In this document: positions 8,207 to 16,076 of the stretch, in pieces
How positions within the stretch are numbered: the first letter of the stretch is position 1
Layout of the letters: each line of letters opens with the position of its first letter
From: Laterigemmans sp052161645
GTDB lineage: Bacteria; Planctomycetota; Planctomycetia; Pirellulales; Pirellulaceae
NCBI GenBank assembly: GCA_052161645.1
Contig: CP197414.1
Reading direction: 5' to 3' (one strand)
Length of the DNA: 64,000 bases
The notes under the pieces: model-generated
Databases searched by the model: none
Seen by the model: the letters and a program-made list of their open reading frames with translations, nothing else
Told to the model about the DNA's origin: nothing
Position numbers and translations under genes: made by a program

Positions 8207-9237
8207 TTGCCCACCATAAATTTCATGCTGGCTATCAACGCGTGACCGCCCAAGTCGGCGTTGCTCCGCCGCCGCAATTCTTTGATCTGCTCCCGCAATC
8301 CATCCACATCAACCGACTGGCCACTCCGCCAACAAACCTCGCGCATCTGCTCGGCAGTTAGTGCTGGATGGCTTTGCAAATTGGGGCGTGCCTTGATCGC
8401 CAATTGCCACAACAAATTCACGTACGATGCAAACGTCATCGGCACACAACCCAAGTCCTTTTCCATCTGCCGACGACGCTCCTGCACTTCCTCCAGCGTC
8501 AAATCATTGACGACCGCCACCTGCAAACCGTCCGCTTCCCCAAACAATTCAATCGGCGAAAGCCAATCCGACGAATCGACTTCGCTCCCATCAAGCGTCT
8601 CCAGTCGCTCGCGAATCGAAACCATTGCGCTGGGATCGTCAAGCGAATCCGCAAGATGAGCTTTCAGCGGATTGAGATCAACGTAAGCCATACAGGCCAA
8701 TACGTGCTCTTGCTCTTCGAGCGCATTCAGCTTAAAACGTTCTTCGAAGAAGTGACCTGTACACTCGTCTTCAATGTTGCACTTGCGAGCTACGGTCTGA
8801 CACATCAGCTTGACGAACCAAGAGATGTCGGAAAGCCGTACCCTGAGTGCTTTTACATACTCGGGCTCGCTGAGGATCGCATCGATTTCACACTCCCGAA
8901 TTTTCCCGCCTTTGTTTCCCCGAGTCGGTTTCCTCGAGGTGATCGACAGCCATCGGATGGCGACCTGGCGATCCGAAAGCTGCTCGACCAAGTCAGGTCG
9001 GTTCCTAATCACGCAGTGCCAATGATTTGGCATTATTGCATAGGAAAGCAAATCTAAGCAGAATCTTTCGACCAGAAACTTCATCCGCCCGCGAAACCAT
9101 TCTCTGCGGTGTGAGTGGTCGACTCCTGTGAGCGGATCAACGCCGTGGAGATAGCTTCTGCGAGTGGTACGATTGAAACAGTGGTAGACGCCGTGCTGAG
9201 TGGGATCATAAACGGCGGAGCGGGCACCGCGAGGCAT
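8155..9237 (-). CDS. REP-associated tyrosine transposase-like protein (RAYT, Y1/IS200-like)
   Basis: The 360-aa product has the Y1_Tnp fold of IS200/IS605 and RAYT enzymes, which nick single-stranded DNA through a tyrosine. The N-terminus reads GVYHCFNRTTRR, and the metal-binding HUH motif is visible as MPNHWHCVI. A conserved helical region (LMCQTVARKCNIED, then TGHFFEERFKLNAL and MAYVDLNPLKA) follows. The C-terminal third is variable. The start chosen is ATG 9237 (MPRGARSAVYDP), because the family begins there; the frame is open to 9264. No IS200-type accessory gene or cargo is present, so this is a RAYT-like domesticated enzyme. Its own 3' end is repeated degenerately downstream, with REP-like palindromes in each repeat. 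Confidence 0.85.
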   Translation of the reverse strand: MPRGARSAVYDPTQHGVYHCFNRTTRRSYLHGVDPLTGVDHSHRREWFRGRMKFLVERFCLDLLSYAIMPNHWHCVIRNRPDLVEQLSDRQVAIRWLSITSRKPTRGNKGGKIRECEIDAILSEPEYVKALRVRLSDISWFVKLMCQTVARKCNIEDECTGHFFEERFKLNALEEQEHVLACMAYVDLNPLKAHLADSLDDPSAMVSIRERLETLDGSEVDSSDWLSPIELFGEADGLQVAVVNDLTLEEVQERRRQMEKDLGCVPMTFASYVNLLWQLAIKARPNLQSHPALTAEQMREVCWRSGQSVDVDGLREQIKELRRRSNADLGGHALIASMKFMVGNTPSQKDRAVAGPLAPK

Positions 9238-9701
9238 GGCAAACCCTCCAGAAAGTGGAAACAACTGGAACTGTACGCACGCACCTTAGTAAATTCCAGC
9301 GCATTTTCAACCCCCTGCTGGAAGAATCACAAAACGTAATCAGTGCACGCGATACTACTTCATGACTGGTGTCTCCAACATCGGCGGCAATCTCGTCGGC
9401 AACATCCAGCATGCTGGGTACTCGCTATCGGAGTTGGCAACCTTCAATGTCTGGCTAAACAAAGAGTTGTTCTTGGCAACTTTGCGGTATGGTAAACTTT
9501 GAACTGGCGTTCTTTGGTGCGCGATCGTTGAGTTTCTAAATCAAAGACACCTATCCAGGCATTTTTGTTGCTTCCATCTTTAAGCTGCCTGGGTGTGATT
9601 CGATGCCAGTATGCGCTACCAATTTGCCTGCACTCTGCAACAATCAACGCGATTAAGAGTCCGCAGAAAGTCAGACACCACTTATTAGTTGATTGAGTTC
9701 C
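9238..9701. other. Intergenic region with a possible degenerate coding remnant
   Basis: These 464 bp lie between the divergently transcribed transposase and the cytochrome-like gene. I see no convincing gene. The minus strand between about 9444 and 9728 is open and contains KDGSNKNAWIGVF, faintly like the DGTSNT..GE block of DUF1559 proteins, so this may be a fossil of such a gene. The match is weak. The promoter of the following plus-strand gene should lie near the right edge. Confidence 0.3.
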
Positions 9702-12230
9702 ATGTTCAAAAAAAACCTCCACATGCATCCTGCAACTTGGTTATCGGCAGTTTCGCTTCTCGAAGTGTTCATTTTGGTCAATTGCATCGGGCTATTAGCG
9801 CACTCGGTTGTTGGGCAGGAAGTTATTCGCCAAAACAACAACAGGCAGGAAATTGATTTCGCTCATCATGTCGTACCACTCCTGCAGCAACATTGCGTGG
9901 CATGTCATGGAGGGCGCGAGGCGAAAGGTGGTTTTTCTCTGAATACCCGCGAACTAGTCATTGATTCAGGTCATGTCGAGATTTCGCAGCCATACGAATC
10001 GTACCTGTTGGAGTTGGTTAGATCTGGAGACGCTGACTCGCAAATGCCGCCAGCTGATCGCCCACGTTTGACCGTGGTCGAGCAACAGCTACTAGCAGAT
10101 TGGATCGCTGCGGGTCTGCCATGGGATGATGGGTTTAGCTTTGCTCCGTCATCTTATGAGCCTCCCTTGAAACCAAGACGCCCTGAGTTACCGACTGGCT
10201 CGATAGACCGTCAACATCCCATTGATCGAATAGTCGATGCTTATTGGTTGGAAAATGGTGTTTCACCTCCACCACAAATTGATGACGCTACATTTCTGCG
10301 CCGTGTTTCACTTGATTTGGTTGGATTAATTCCAGATCCTGAAACTTTGCAAACCTTTATCGCAGATACTGATCCTAATAAACGAGCGCGTGTTATCGAT
10401 GAGCTGTTAGCAGAGCAAATTGACTATGCCGATCATTGGTTATCATTCTTCAACGACCTATTTCGCAATGATTACAGTGGTACAGGGTTCATAACTGGCG
10501 GTCGCAACCAAATCAGTGGTTGGTTATATGAGTCACTATTGAATAATAAACCTTTTGATTTGATGGCTCGCGAATTAATTGCACCCAAAGATGCGAGCAG
10601 TCAAGGCTACATTGACGGAATTAAATGGCGGGGTGAGGTTAGCGCCGGGCAGACTAATGAAATACAGTTTGCTCAGAGCATTTCTCAATCATTCCTTGGA
10701 ATCAATTTAAAGTGTGCTTCTTGCCACGATAGTTTTATCGATCGCTGGACACTCGACGAAGCATACGGTCTGGCCGCAATCTACTCCGATCGTCCCCTGG
10801 AAATCCATCGCTGTGATAAGCCAATCGGAAGGCAAGCTACGGCAAGTTGGTTGTTTCCTGAGCTTGGTCAAATTGATGTTCAGTCCCCGCGGAATGAGCG
10901 ACTGGAACAACTCGCTGCCCTGATGACGCATCCTGAGAATGGACGATTTACTAGGACTATCGTCAATCGACTTTGGTACAAATTGATGGGTCGCGGGATC
11001 GTTCATCCACTCGACGCGATGCAAAGTGAACCTTGGAACGAGAACTTGCTAGATTATTTAGGAGTCTCGTTAGCCGATCACAGTTATGATTTAAAATCCG
11101 TTTTAAAGTTAATCGCGACCTCGAAAGTATATCAATCACAAACCATATCTCTAAAGGAACCACCCACGGTTGAATATGTGTTTCGGGGTCCATTGCCGCG
11201 ACGCCTTACGGCTGAGCAATTTCTTGATAACATTTGGAAAATCACCGGAGCCGCACCTAAGCAAATAGATGCCCCCGTGCAACGGTTGGCGATTAACGAT
11301 ATTGAATCGCTCGAACTCACACAGTCTGCAGACTGGATTTGGGGAGATTCCGCTGCGGCGGGTGGTGTTCCTCCTGGCGGTGAGAAAATTGCCTTGCGAA
11401 CAAGTTTCCACCTTGAAGACAAGGCTATTCGTGGCGGTGCAATAATAACCTGTGATAATCTCTATGAACTGTATCTCAATGGGGATCAAATCAGCAAGGG
11501 TGATGATTGGACTCAGCCACAAATAGTTTCAATCGACTCATTCCGCCCCCATTTGCGAATCGGTAACAACGCACTTGTGTTGATTGTCACCAACCAAGGA
11601 AGTGGTCCAAACCCAGCGGGTTTGTATTTCTCTGCTAAGTTTCTGTTAGCGAACCAATCTGAATTGACCGTAACCAGTAGCGAATCGTGGGAATTCAATC
11701 CTCAATTACCTGTTTTCAATGATTCTCAGCTCAGCAAGCTAAGCAATGCCGGAGAATCAAACGGACACTGGAAAGCGGTCACCGTGGTGCCCCCGGTACC
11801 CTCCTGGTCGGAGACGATGACGGCTCAAGGGCCAAAGTTGTTTGCCGTTGCAACTGGTGGCCCGCAACCCATGGTGCGCGCTTCGTTGGTAAAGAATGAT
11901 TTTCTGATGAAATCGCTGGGACGTCCTTCACGCGAGCAAATTGTCTCGATGCGTCCCAATGAGTTGACCACGCTCGAAGCTATCGATCTCTCTAACGGGG
12001 CTTCCTTTGCTGAAGCGTTGGCAAAAGGGGGTCGCAGGTTGGCAAGTCAAGCACAAGGAGATCGAAGCGAATTTGTGCGGTTCATTTTTCTATCAACGCT
12101 CTGCCGAACTCCAAATCCAGGGGAAATGCAGGCGATTCTGAATTTTTTAAGTCCACAACCAACCGCAGACGAAATTGAAGATTTGCTGTGGACTGTATTT
12201 ATGATGCCAGAGTTTATGCTGGTCCGATAA
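9702..12230 (+). CDS. PSCyt1-DUF1549-DUF1553 planctomycete cytochrome-like protein
   Basis: An 842-aa exported protein. A hydrophobic N-terminal segment (about residues 12-37) is followed by a PSCyt1 domain with the haem c motif CVACH (65-69) and the MPP segment QMPPADRP. Next comes a DUF1549 domain (HPIDRIVDAYW, then FLRRVSLDLVGLIP). A second CxxCH, CASCH, lies near residue 338. The DUF1553 domain is at the C-terminus (FTRTIVNRLWYKLMGRGIVHP, LIATSKVYQ). A middle section with jelly-roll-like strands separates the two halves of DUF1553. ATG 9702 is preferred to the in-frame TTG at 9693. It is followed after 27 bp by its usual partner, a DUF1501 gene. The pair is abundant in planctomycetes and is suspected to act in periplasmic polymer or sugar turnover; the reaction is not established. 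Confidence 0.93.
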   Translation: MFKKNLHMHPATWLSAVSLLEVFILVNCIGLLAHSVVGQEVIRQNNNRQEIDFAHHVVPLLQQHCVACHGGREAKGGFSLNTRELVIDSGHVEISQPYESYLLELVRSGDADSQMPPADRPRLTVVEQQLLADWIAAGLPWDDGFSFAPSSYEPPLKPRRPELPTGSIDRQHPIDRIVDAYWLENGVSPPPQIDDATFLRRVSLDLVGLIPDPETLQTFIADTDPNKRARVIDELLAEQIDYADHWLSFFNDLFRNDYSGTGFITGGRNQISGWLYESLLNNKPFDLMARELIAPKDASSQGYIDGIKWRGEVSAGQTNEIQFAQSISQSFLGINLKCASCHDSFIDRWTLDEAYGLAAIYSDRPLEIHRCDKPIGRQATASWLFPELGQIDVQSPRNERLEQLAALMTHPENGRFTRTIVNRLWYKLMGRGIVHPLDAMQSEPWNENLLDYLGVSLADHSYDLKSVLKLIATSKVYQSQTISLKEPPTVEYVFRGPLPRRLTAEQFLDNIWKITGAAPKQIDAPVQRLAINDIESLELTQSADWIWGDSAAAGGVPPGGEKIALRTSFHLEDKAIRGGAIITCDNLYELYLNGDQISKGDDWTQPQIVSIDSFRPHLRIGNNALVLIVTNQGSGPNPAGLYFSAKFLLANQSELTVTSSESWEFNPQLPVFNDSQLSKLSNAGESNGHWKAVTVVPPVPSWSETMTAQGPKLFAVATGGPQPMVRASLVKNDFLMKSLGRPSREQIVSMRPNELTTLEAIDLSNGASFAEALAKGGRRLASQAQGDRSEFVRFIFLSTLCRTPNPGEMQAILNFLSPQPTADEIEDLLWTVFMMPEFMLVR

Positions 12231-12257
12231 GCGATAAATTCAACGAGGAATAAAGTC

Positions 12258-13724
12258 ATGCACGGTTTTGAATTCGATATCGAAGCACCCAAAGAACTGG
12301 TTCGTCGCGACTTTCTCAAGCGACTCTCAGCGGCAACAACCGCGGCTTTGACGTGTTCGGCCCCCAGATTGCTCGCTGCCTCAGAGACTAGACAAATCGA
12401 ACATCCTTTCGCTACCGCTGATGCTTGCATTTTGATTTGGATGGGAGGGGGTATGGCTGCACCTGACACTTTCGATCCCAAGCACTACGAACCGTTTCGT
12501 AACGGTTTACCAGTGGCCGATATGCTGAGCACGTTTCCAGCTATCGATACCGCCGTGGAGGGTTTGCAAATTTGCCAAGGCCTCGAGCAGATCGCCAAAG
12601 TCATGGATCGAGCAACCTTGATCCGCTCGGCAGTGCAAGAAGACCTTGGCAGCATTCTGCACTCGCGGCATCAATACCATTGGCATACAGGTTATGTACC
12701 ACCTCAAACGGTGGCCTGTCCTCATCTGGGCTCTTGGATGGCGAAGGTTCTGGGCCCGCGTAATCCGGTTATTCCAGCTTTCATAAACATTGGTCAACGT
12801 TTGGAGGGGGTCGGTGAGAGCGAGGAATTAAAGGCCTTTACCACCGCTGGGTTCTTCGGAAGTGAATTTGGGCCTTTGAATTTGCCTTTTCCGGAACAAG
12901 CGGCTCAGTCCGTTCGGCCCCCCGGCGACATGAGCAGCGACCGTTTCGCAAACCGCAATCGTCTCTACCGACAATTGGTCGATAGCAGTCCGCAACGTGA
13001 GTACATGAGCGATTACCAACAGGAATCAATGTTGCGTTCACTGGATAACGCGTATCGATTACTGAATTCGAGAGATAAAGCGGCATTCGATATAGAATTG
13101 GAACCAACCGCTAGTCGAAAAATTTATGATAATAGTCGGTTTGGACGCGGTTGTTTACTGGCTCGGCGACTCGTTGAAGCGGGCGCTCGCTTCGTCGAGG
13201 TGACGACCGAGTATGTCCCCTTTCTCCACTGGGATACTCATGCCAACGGGCACGAAACTCTAGTGCGAATGCACCGTGAAATGGATCATCCGATCGCTCA
13301 ACTAGTCCTTGATCTCGAACAACGTGGCATGTTAGATCGAACATTGGTGGTGATCGCTTCGGAGTTTAGCCGCGATGCTCTAATTGAGGGTGTCCCAGGT
13401 TCGACCGCGTTTGACCAAGCGACTGAGAAGGTCGACGTCGTGCAAGAGATGAAACACTACGGATTGCATCGCCACTTTACAGGTGGTACGAGCGTGGTGA
13501 TGTTCGGCGGAGGAATGAAACGTGGTTATGTCTACGGTAAGACTGCTGATGAAAGACCGTTGATCGCCGTGGAAAACCCTGTTACGATCCCTGACTTGCA
13601 TGCCACAATCATGACGGCAATGGGAATCAGCCCGGCAACCGGTTTTGACATTGAGGGTCGACCGTTTTACGTAACCAAAGACGCGAAGGGTGAAGCGGTA
13701 GAGGAATTGTTCGCAGCGAAATAG
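12258..13724 (+). CDS. DUF1501 family exported protein (sulfatase-like fold)
   Basis: This 488-aa protein begins with a twin-arginine signal (VRRDFLKRLSAATTAALTCS), implying export in folded form. The body shows the DUF1501 landmarks: CILIWMGGGMAAPDTFDPK near the start, HSRHQYHWHTGY, LGSWMAKVLG, HWDTHANGHETL and a late VVIASEFSRD. It ends with PDLHATIMTAMGI. DUF1501 belongs to the alkaline phosphatase/sulfatase-like superfamily, but the members' substrates are largely unknown. It lies 27 bp downstream of the PSCyt1/DUF1553 gene on the same strand, and the two form the standard planctomycete two-gene unit, so their products probably act on the same periplasmic substrate. Confidence 0.93.
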   Translation: MHGFEFDIEAPKELVRRDFLKRLSAATTAALTCSAPRLLAASETRQIEHPFATADACILIWMGGGMAAPDTFDPKHYEPFRNGLPVADMLSTFPAIDTAVEGLQICQGLEQIAKVMDRATLIRSAVQEDLGSILHSRHQYHWHTGYVPPQTVACPHLGSWMAKVLGPRNPVIPAFINIGQRLEGVGESEELKAFTTAGFFGSEFGPLNLPFPEQAAQSVRPPGDMSSDRFANRNRLYRQLVDSSPQREYMSDYQQESMLRSLDNAYRLLNSRDKAAFDIELEPTASRKIYDNSRFGRGCLLARRLVEAGARFVEVTTEYVPFLHWDTHANGHETLVRMHREMDHPIAQLVLDLEQRGMLDRTLVVIASEFSRDALIEGVPGSTAFDQATEKVDVVQEMKHYGLHRHFTGGTSVVMFGGGMKRGYVYGKTADERPLIAVENPVTIPDLHATIMTAMGISPATGFDIEGRPFYVTKDAKGEAVEELFAAK

Positions 13725-13852
13725 ATATGCCGGTGTGAACGCCTGCTCAACTGTCGCACAAAATGAGGTGCCAAGAACCTGCGAACTTAAACGAACAACT
13801 GATTCTGTCGTACCATTAAATTTCGATACCACTATCAAACAGGATGTTCAAC

Positions 13853-14188
13853 ATGGACCAAGAAACTCGCTTGTGGGCAATGATTTTGCATCTTTCGGTT
13901 CTTGCCGGTTATGCGGTTCCGTTTGCTGGATTGGTGGCGCCCATCGTGATTTGGCAAATCAAGAAAGAACAACTACCAGAAATTGACGCGCATGGCAGAA
14001 TGGTGGCCAATTTTCTGATCTCCATGTTCATTTATGGCGTGATAGCTGGTCTCTTAGTGTTTTTGTTGATTGGCTTTCCTTTGTTGATTGCACTCAGTGT
14101 CATCGGTGTTGTGTTTCCCATCATCGGTGGAATCAAGGCAAACAATGGTGAGCTTTGGAAATATCCCGGTATTCTTTCACTGATTTAG
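13853..14188 (+). CDS. DUF4870 small membrane protein
   Basis: A 111-aa integral membrane protein with the DUF4870 pattern: TRLWAMILHLSVLAGY, then PFAGLVAPIVIWQIKKE (a loop of charged residues after the second helix), VANFLISMFIYGVIAG and IGFPLLIALSVIGVVFP. It probably has four membrane segments. ATG 13853 has AGGA eight bases upstream and is preferred to the ATG at 13844, which overlaps that site. The function of the family is unknown. It stands alone behind a 128-bp gap after the DUF1501 gene, and its last 12 bp overlap the convergent TrhO-RluA gene. Confidence 0.85.
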   Translation: MDQETRLWAMILHLSVLAGYAVPFAGLVAPIVIWQIKKEQLPEIDAHGRMVANFLISMFIYGVIAGLLVFLLIGFPLLIALSVIGVVFPIIGGIKANNGELWKYPGILSLI

Positions 14189-15982
14189 TAAGCAATTCGT
14201 AGTCACGGGTGAAGGTGGCTGATTGGCGGTGAAGCACATTCGTTCGCCGGTTTCGGGATGATCGAAACAGACTTGTCGAGCGTGCAGCATCATCCCCGGA
14301 TCAGTAATCGTGAGCGCTCGGTTTTCGCCTAGACAATGGTCCTGTAAGTAGAGCGGGTCTCCGACGATTGGATACCCAAGCTCCCACAGGTGCACGCGAA
14401 TCTGATTGGTGCGACCAGTGATTGGTTTAACCCGCAACTGGCAAGTTCCATCGCTATCGCGCTGTAGCACTTGAAACTCCGTGATTGCCGGCACGCCATC
14501 TGTGGAGTTGACTCGGATGCGTCCAGCCCCTTCACGAATTCCAATTGGCAACTCGCACCGGAAAGTATCCTTGACGGGGTGACCATAACAGCATGCGAGA
14601 TACTCTTTTTCGACTTGTTGCGTCTCAAATTGTCGTTGCAGAGGCCGGGCAACACTCCTGCGTTGACATAGCACTGTTACGCCACTGGTATTGGCGTCTA
14701 ATCGATGTGCAGCTCTAAGTACCAAAGGTTGGTATATCCGATTCAACAGCCCGATCAAAGTGTTGTGGTTAAATCGCCCGGAGGGATGAATGGGCAAGGG
14801 CGATGGTTTATTGACGACCACGATTGCGTCGTCTTCCCAAAGAATTTCAATTGCCGCGTTGACAGCAGGTTCGATAAACTCCGGTACGCGGTGGATAAAT
14901 TGCTCTCCGGTTCGCACGATGCGTCCTCCGCAAACCGCTAGTGAACCTTCCGTAATTCTTCCCTCAGAAAGTGTCGTCAACCAGGTTTCACGATCTATCT
15001 GAGGAAACATCACAGTTAACACTTCAATCAACGGCATCTGATCATAACGCTCGGGGATTCTCACCGGCCGACGTTGTTCATGCGGTTTGCAACCTGGCAA
15101 GTCGGCAGCCAGTTTGGCGATTGCAAAATGCCGCTTAGAGATAGTGTCTTGTCGTAGTTTTTCTGGATCTTGAAAGCAACGGGGACATGATTTTCCCTCA
15201 ATGAACAGCGGTGATTGCTGTTCTTCTATTGAAAGTACCGCTTGACAAGCATAACACAGCGCCAAGCCAGTCTCTTCTAGTGTGCTTCCCACCGCGACTC
15301 GGTCATCAAAGACAAAACAATCACCTCGATAGTGCCTGCCGCCAACCTCTTCGAAATACTTTAGAATTCCTCCGTCTAACTGATAGACTTGTTTGAAACC
15401 CTTCCGTTGCATTAATGGTCCGGCTTTTTCACAACGAATTCCGCCAGTGCAAAACATGACAACCGGCCGATCACGATACTCCTCAGGCAGGTTATCCACG
15501 GCAGCTGAAAATTGTCGAAATGAATCAACACCGACGGGAATCGCTGTCTCGAAGGTGCCAACCTGAACTTCAAAGTCGTTGCGAACATCAAGCAGCACCA
15601 CGTCCCGACCGGAGTCTAACCATTGCTTTAATGCTTGGGGGGCTAGCTTTGGGGACGTTTGACGATGCGGCTCGATCCCTTCGATTCCAAAAGAGATGAT
15701 TTCACGCTTGATCTTCACCAGCATCCGATTGAAGGGAAGTTTTTCACTGAAACTCTCTTTGACGGCAAGCTCCTCAAACAAAGGATCTGTCTTCAGCTTT
15801 TGAACCCAAGCCCGCAAAGGCTCAAGCGGACCAGCGAGAAACAAGTTCATACCCTCTGGGCTGAGTAGAATCGTCCCACGAAAGCCCTCTTCGCGACACT
15901 CCTTTAGCAGTTCTCGGCGACGTTCCTCCAATTGATCCAGAGGCACAAACTGATATGCGGCAATATTAAGAATTTCAGACAT
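14177..15982 (-). CDS. TrhO-like tRNA uridine hydroxylase fused to RluA-family pseudouridine synthase
   Basis: A 601-aa protein made of two RNA-modifying enzymes. Residues 1 to about 275 match the rhodanese-type TrhO/YceA family, which hydroxylates uridine 34 of tRNA. They include an acylphosphatase-like N-terminal part, the rhodanese loop CTGGIRC (Cys178 as candidate catalytic residue, Cys184 close by) and a C-terminal cysteine cluster (CYAC at 243-246, CPRC at 266-269) able to bind zinc. Residues about 306-601 match RluA-type synthases: an S4-like segment (TWLTTLSEGRI), DDAIVVVNKPSPLPIHPSGR, the catalytic HRLDANTSG with Asp429, and KPITGRTNQIRVHL. ATG 15982 gives the family N-terminus; the frame is open to 16042. 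Both halves keep their key residues, so the fusion is probably functional. It converges on the DUF4870 gene with a 12-bp overlap. Confidence 0.88.
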   Translation of the reverse strand: MSEILNIAAYQFVPLDQLEERRRELLKECREEGFRGTILLSPEGMNLFLAGPLEPLRAWVQKLKTDPLFEELAVKESFSEKLPFNRMLVKIKREIISFGIEGIEPHRQTSPKLAPQALKQWLDSGRDVVLLDVRNDFEVQVGTFETAIPVGVDSFRQFSAAVDNLPEEYRDRPVVMFCTGGIRCEKAGPLMQRKGFKQVYQLDGGILKYFEEVGGRHYRGDCFVFDDRVAVGSTLEETGLALCYACQAVLSIEEQQSPLFIEGKSCPRCFQDPEKLRQDTISKRHFAIAKLAADLPGCKPHEQRRPVRIPERYDQMPLIEVLTVMFPQIDRETWLTTLSEGRITEGSLAVCGGRIVRTGEQFIHRVPEFIEPAVNAAIEILWEDDAIVVVNKPSPLPIHPSGRFNHNTLIGLLNRIYQPLVLRAAHRLDANTSGVTVLCQRRSVARPLQRQFETQQVEKEYLACCYGHPVKDTFRCELPIGIREGAGRIRVNSTDGVPAITEFQVLQRDSDGTCQLRVKPITGRTNQIRVHLWELGYPIVGDPLYLQDHCLGENRALTITDPGMMLHARQVCFDHPETGERMCFTANQPPSPVTTNCLLNQ

Positions 15983-16076
15983 GCAACAAGTTAACGGTTC
16001 ACTAGCCGCCGATAGCAGCAAAAGATGTAAGGAAAAATCCAATGATATATAAGAAAAATTCTAACAGTCGGTGGCG

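Noticed and set aside
8368..9057. 229-codon open frame on the plus strand opposite the REP-associated transposase
   Set aside because: It lies entirely antisense to a gene with clear HUH motifs and has no ribosome site or recognisable motif, so it is a shadow.
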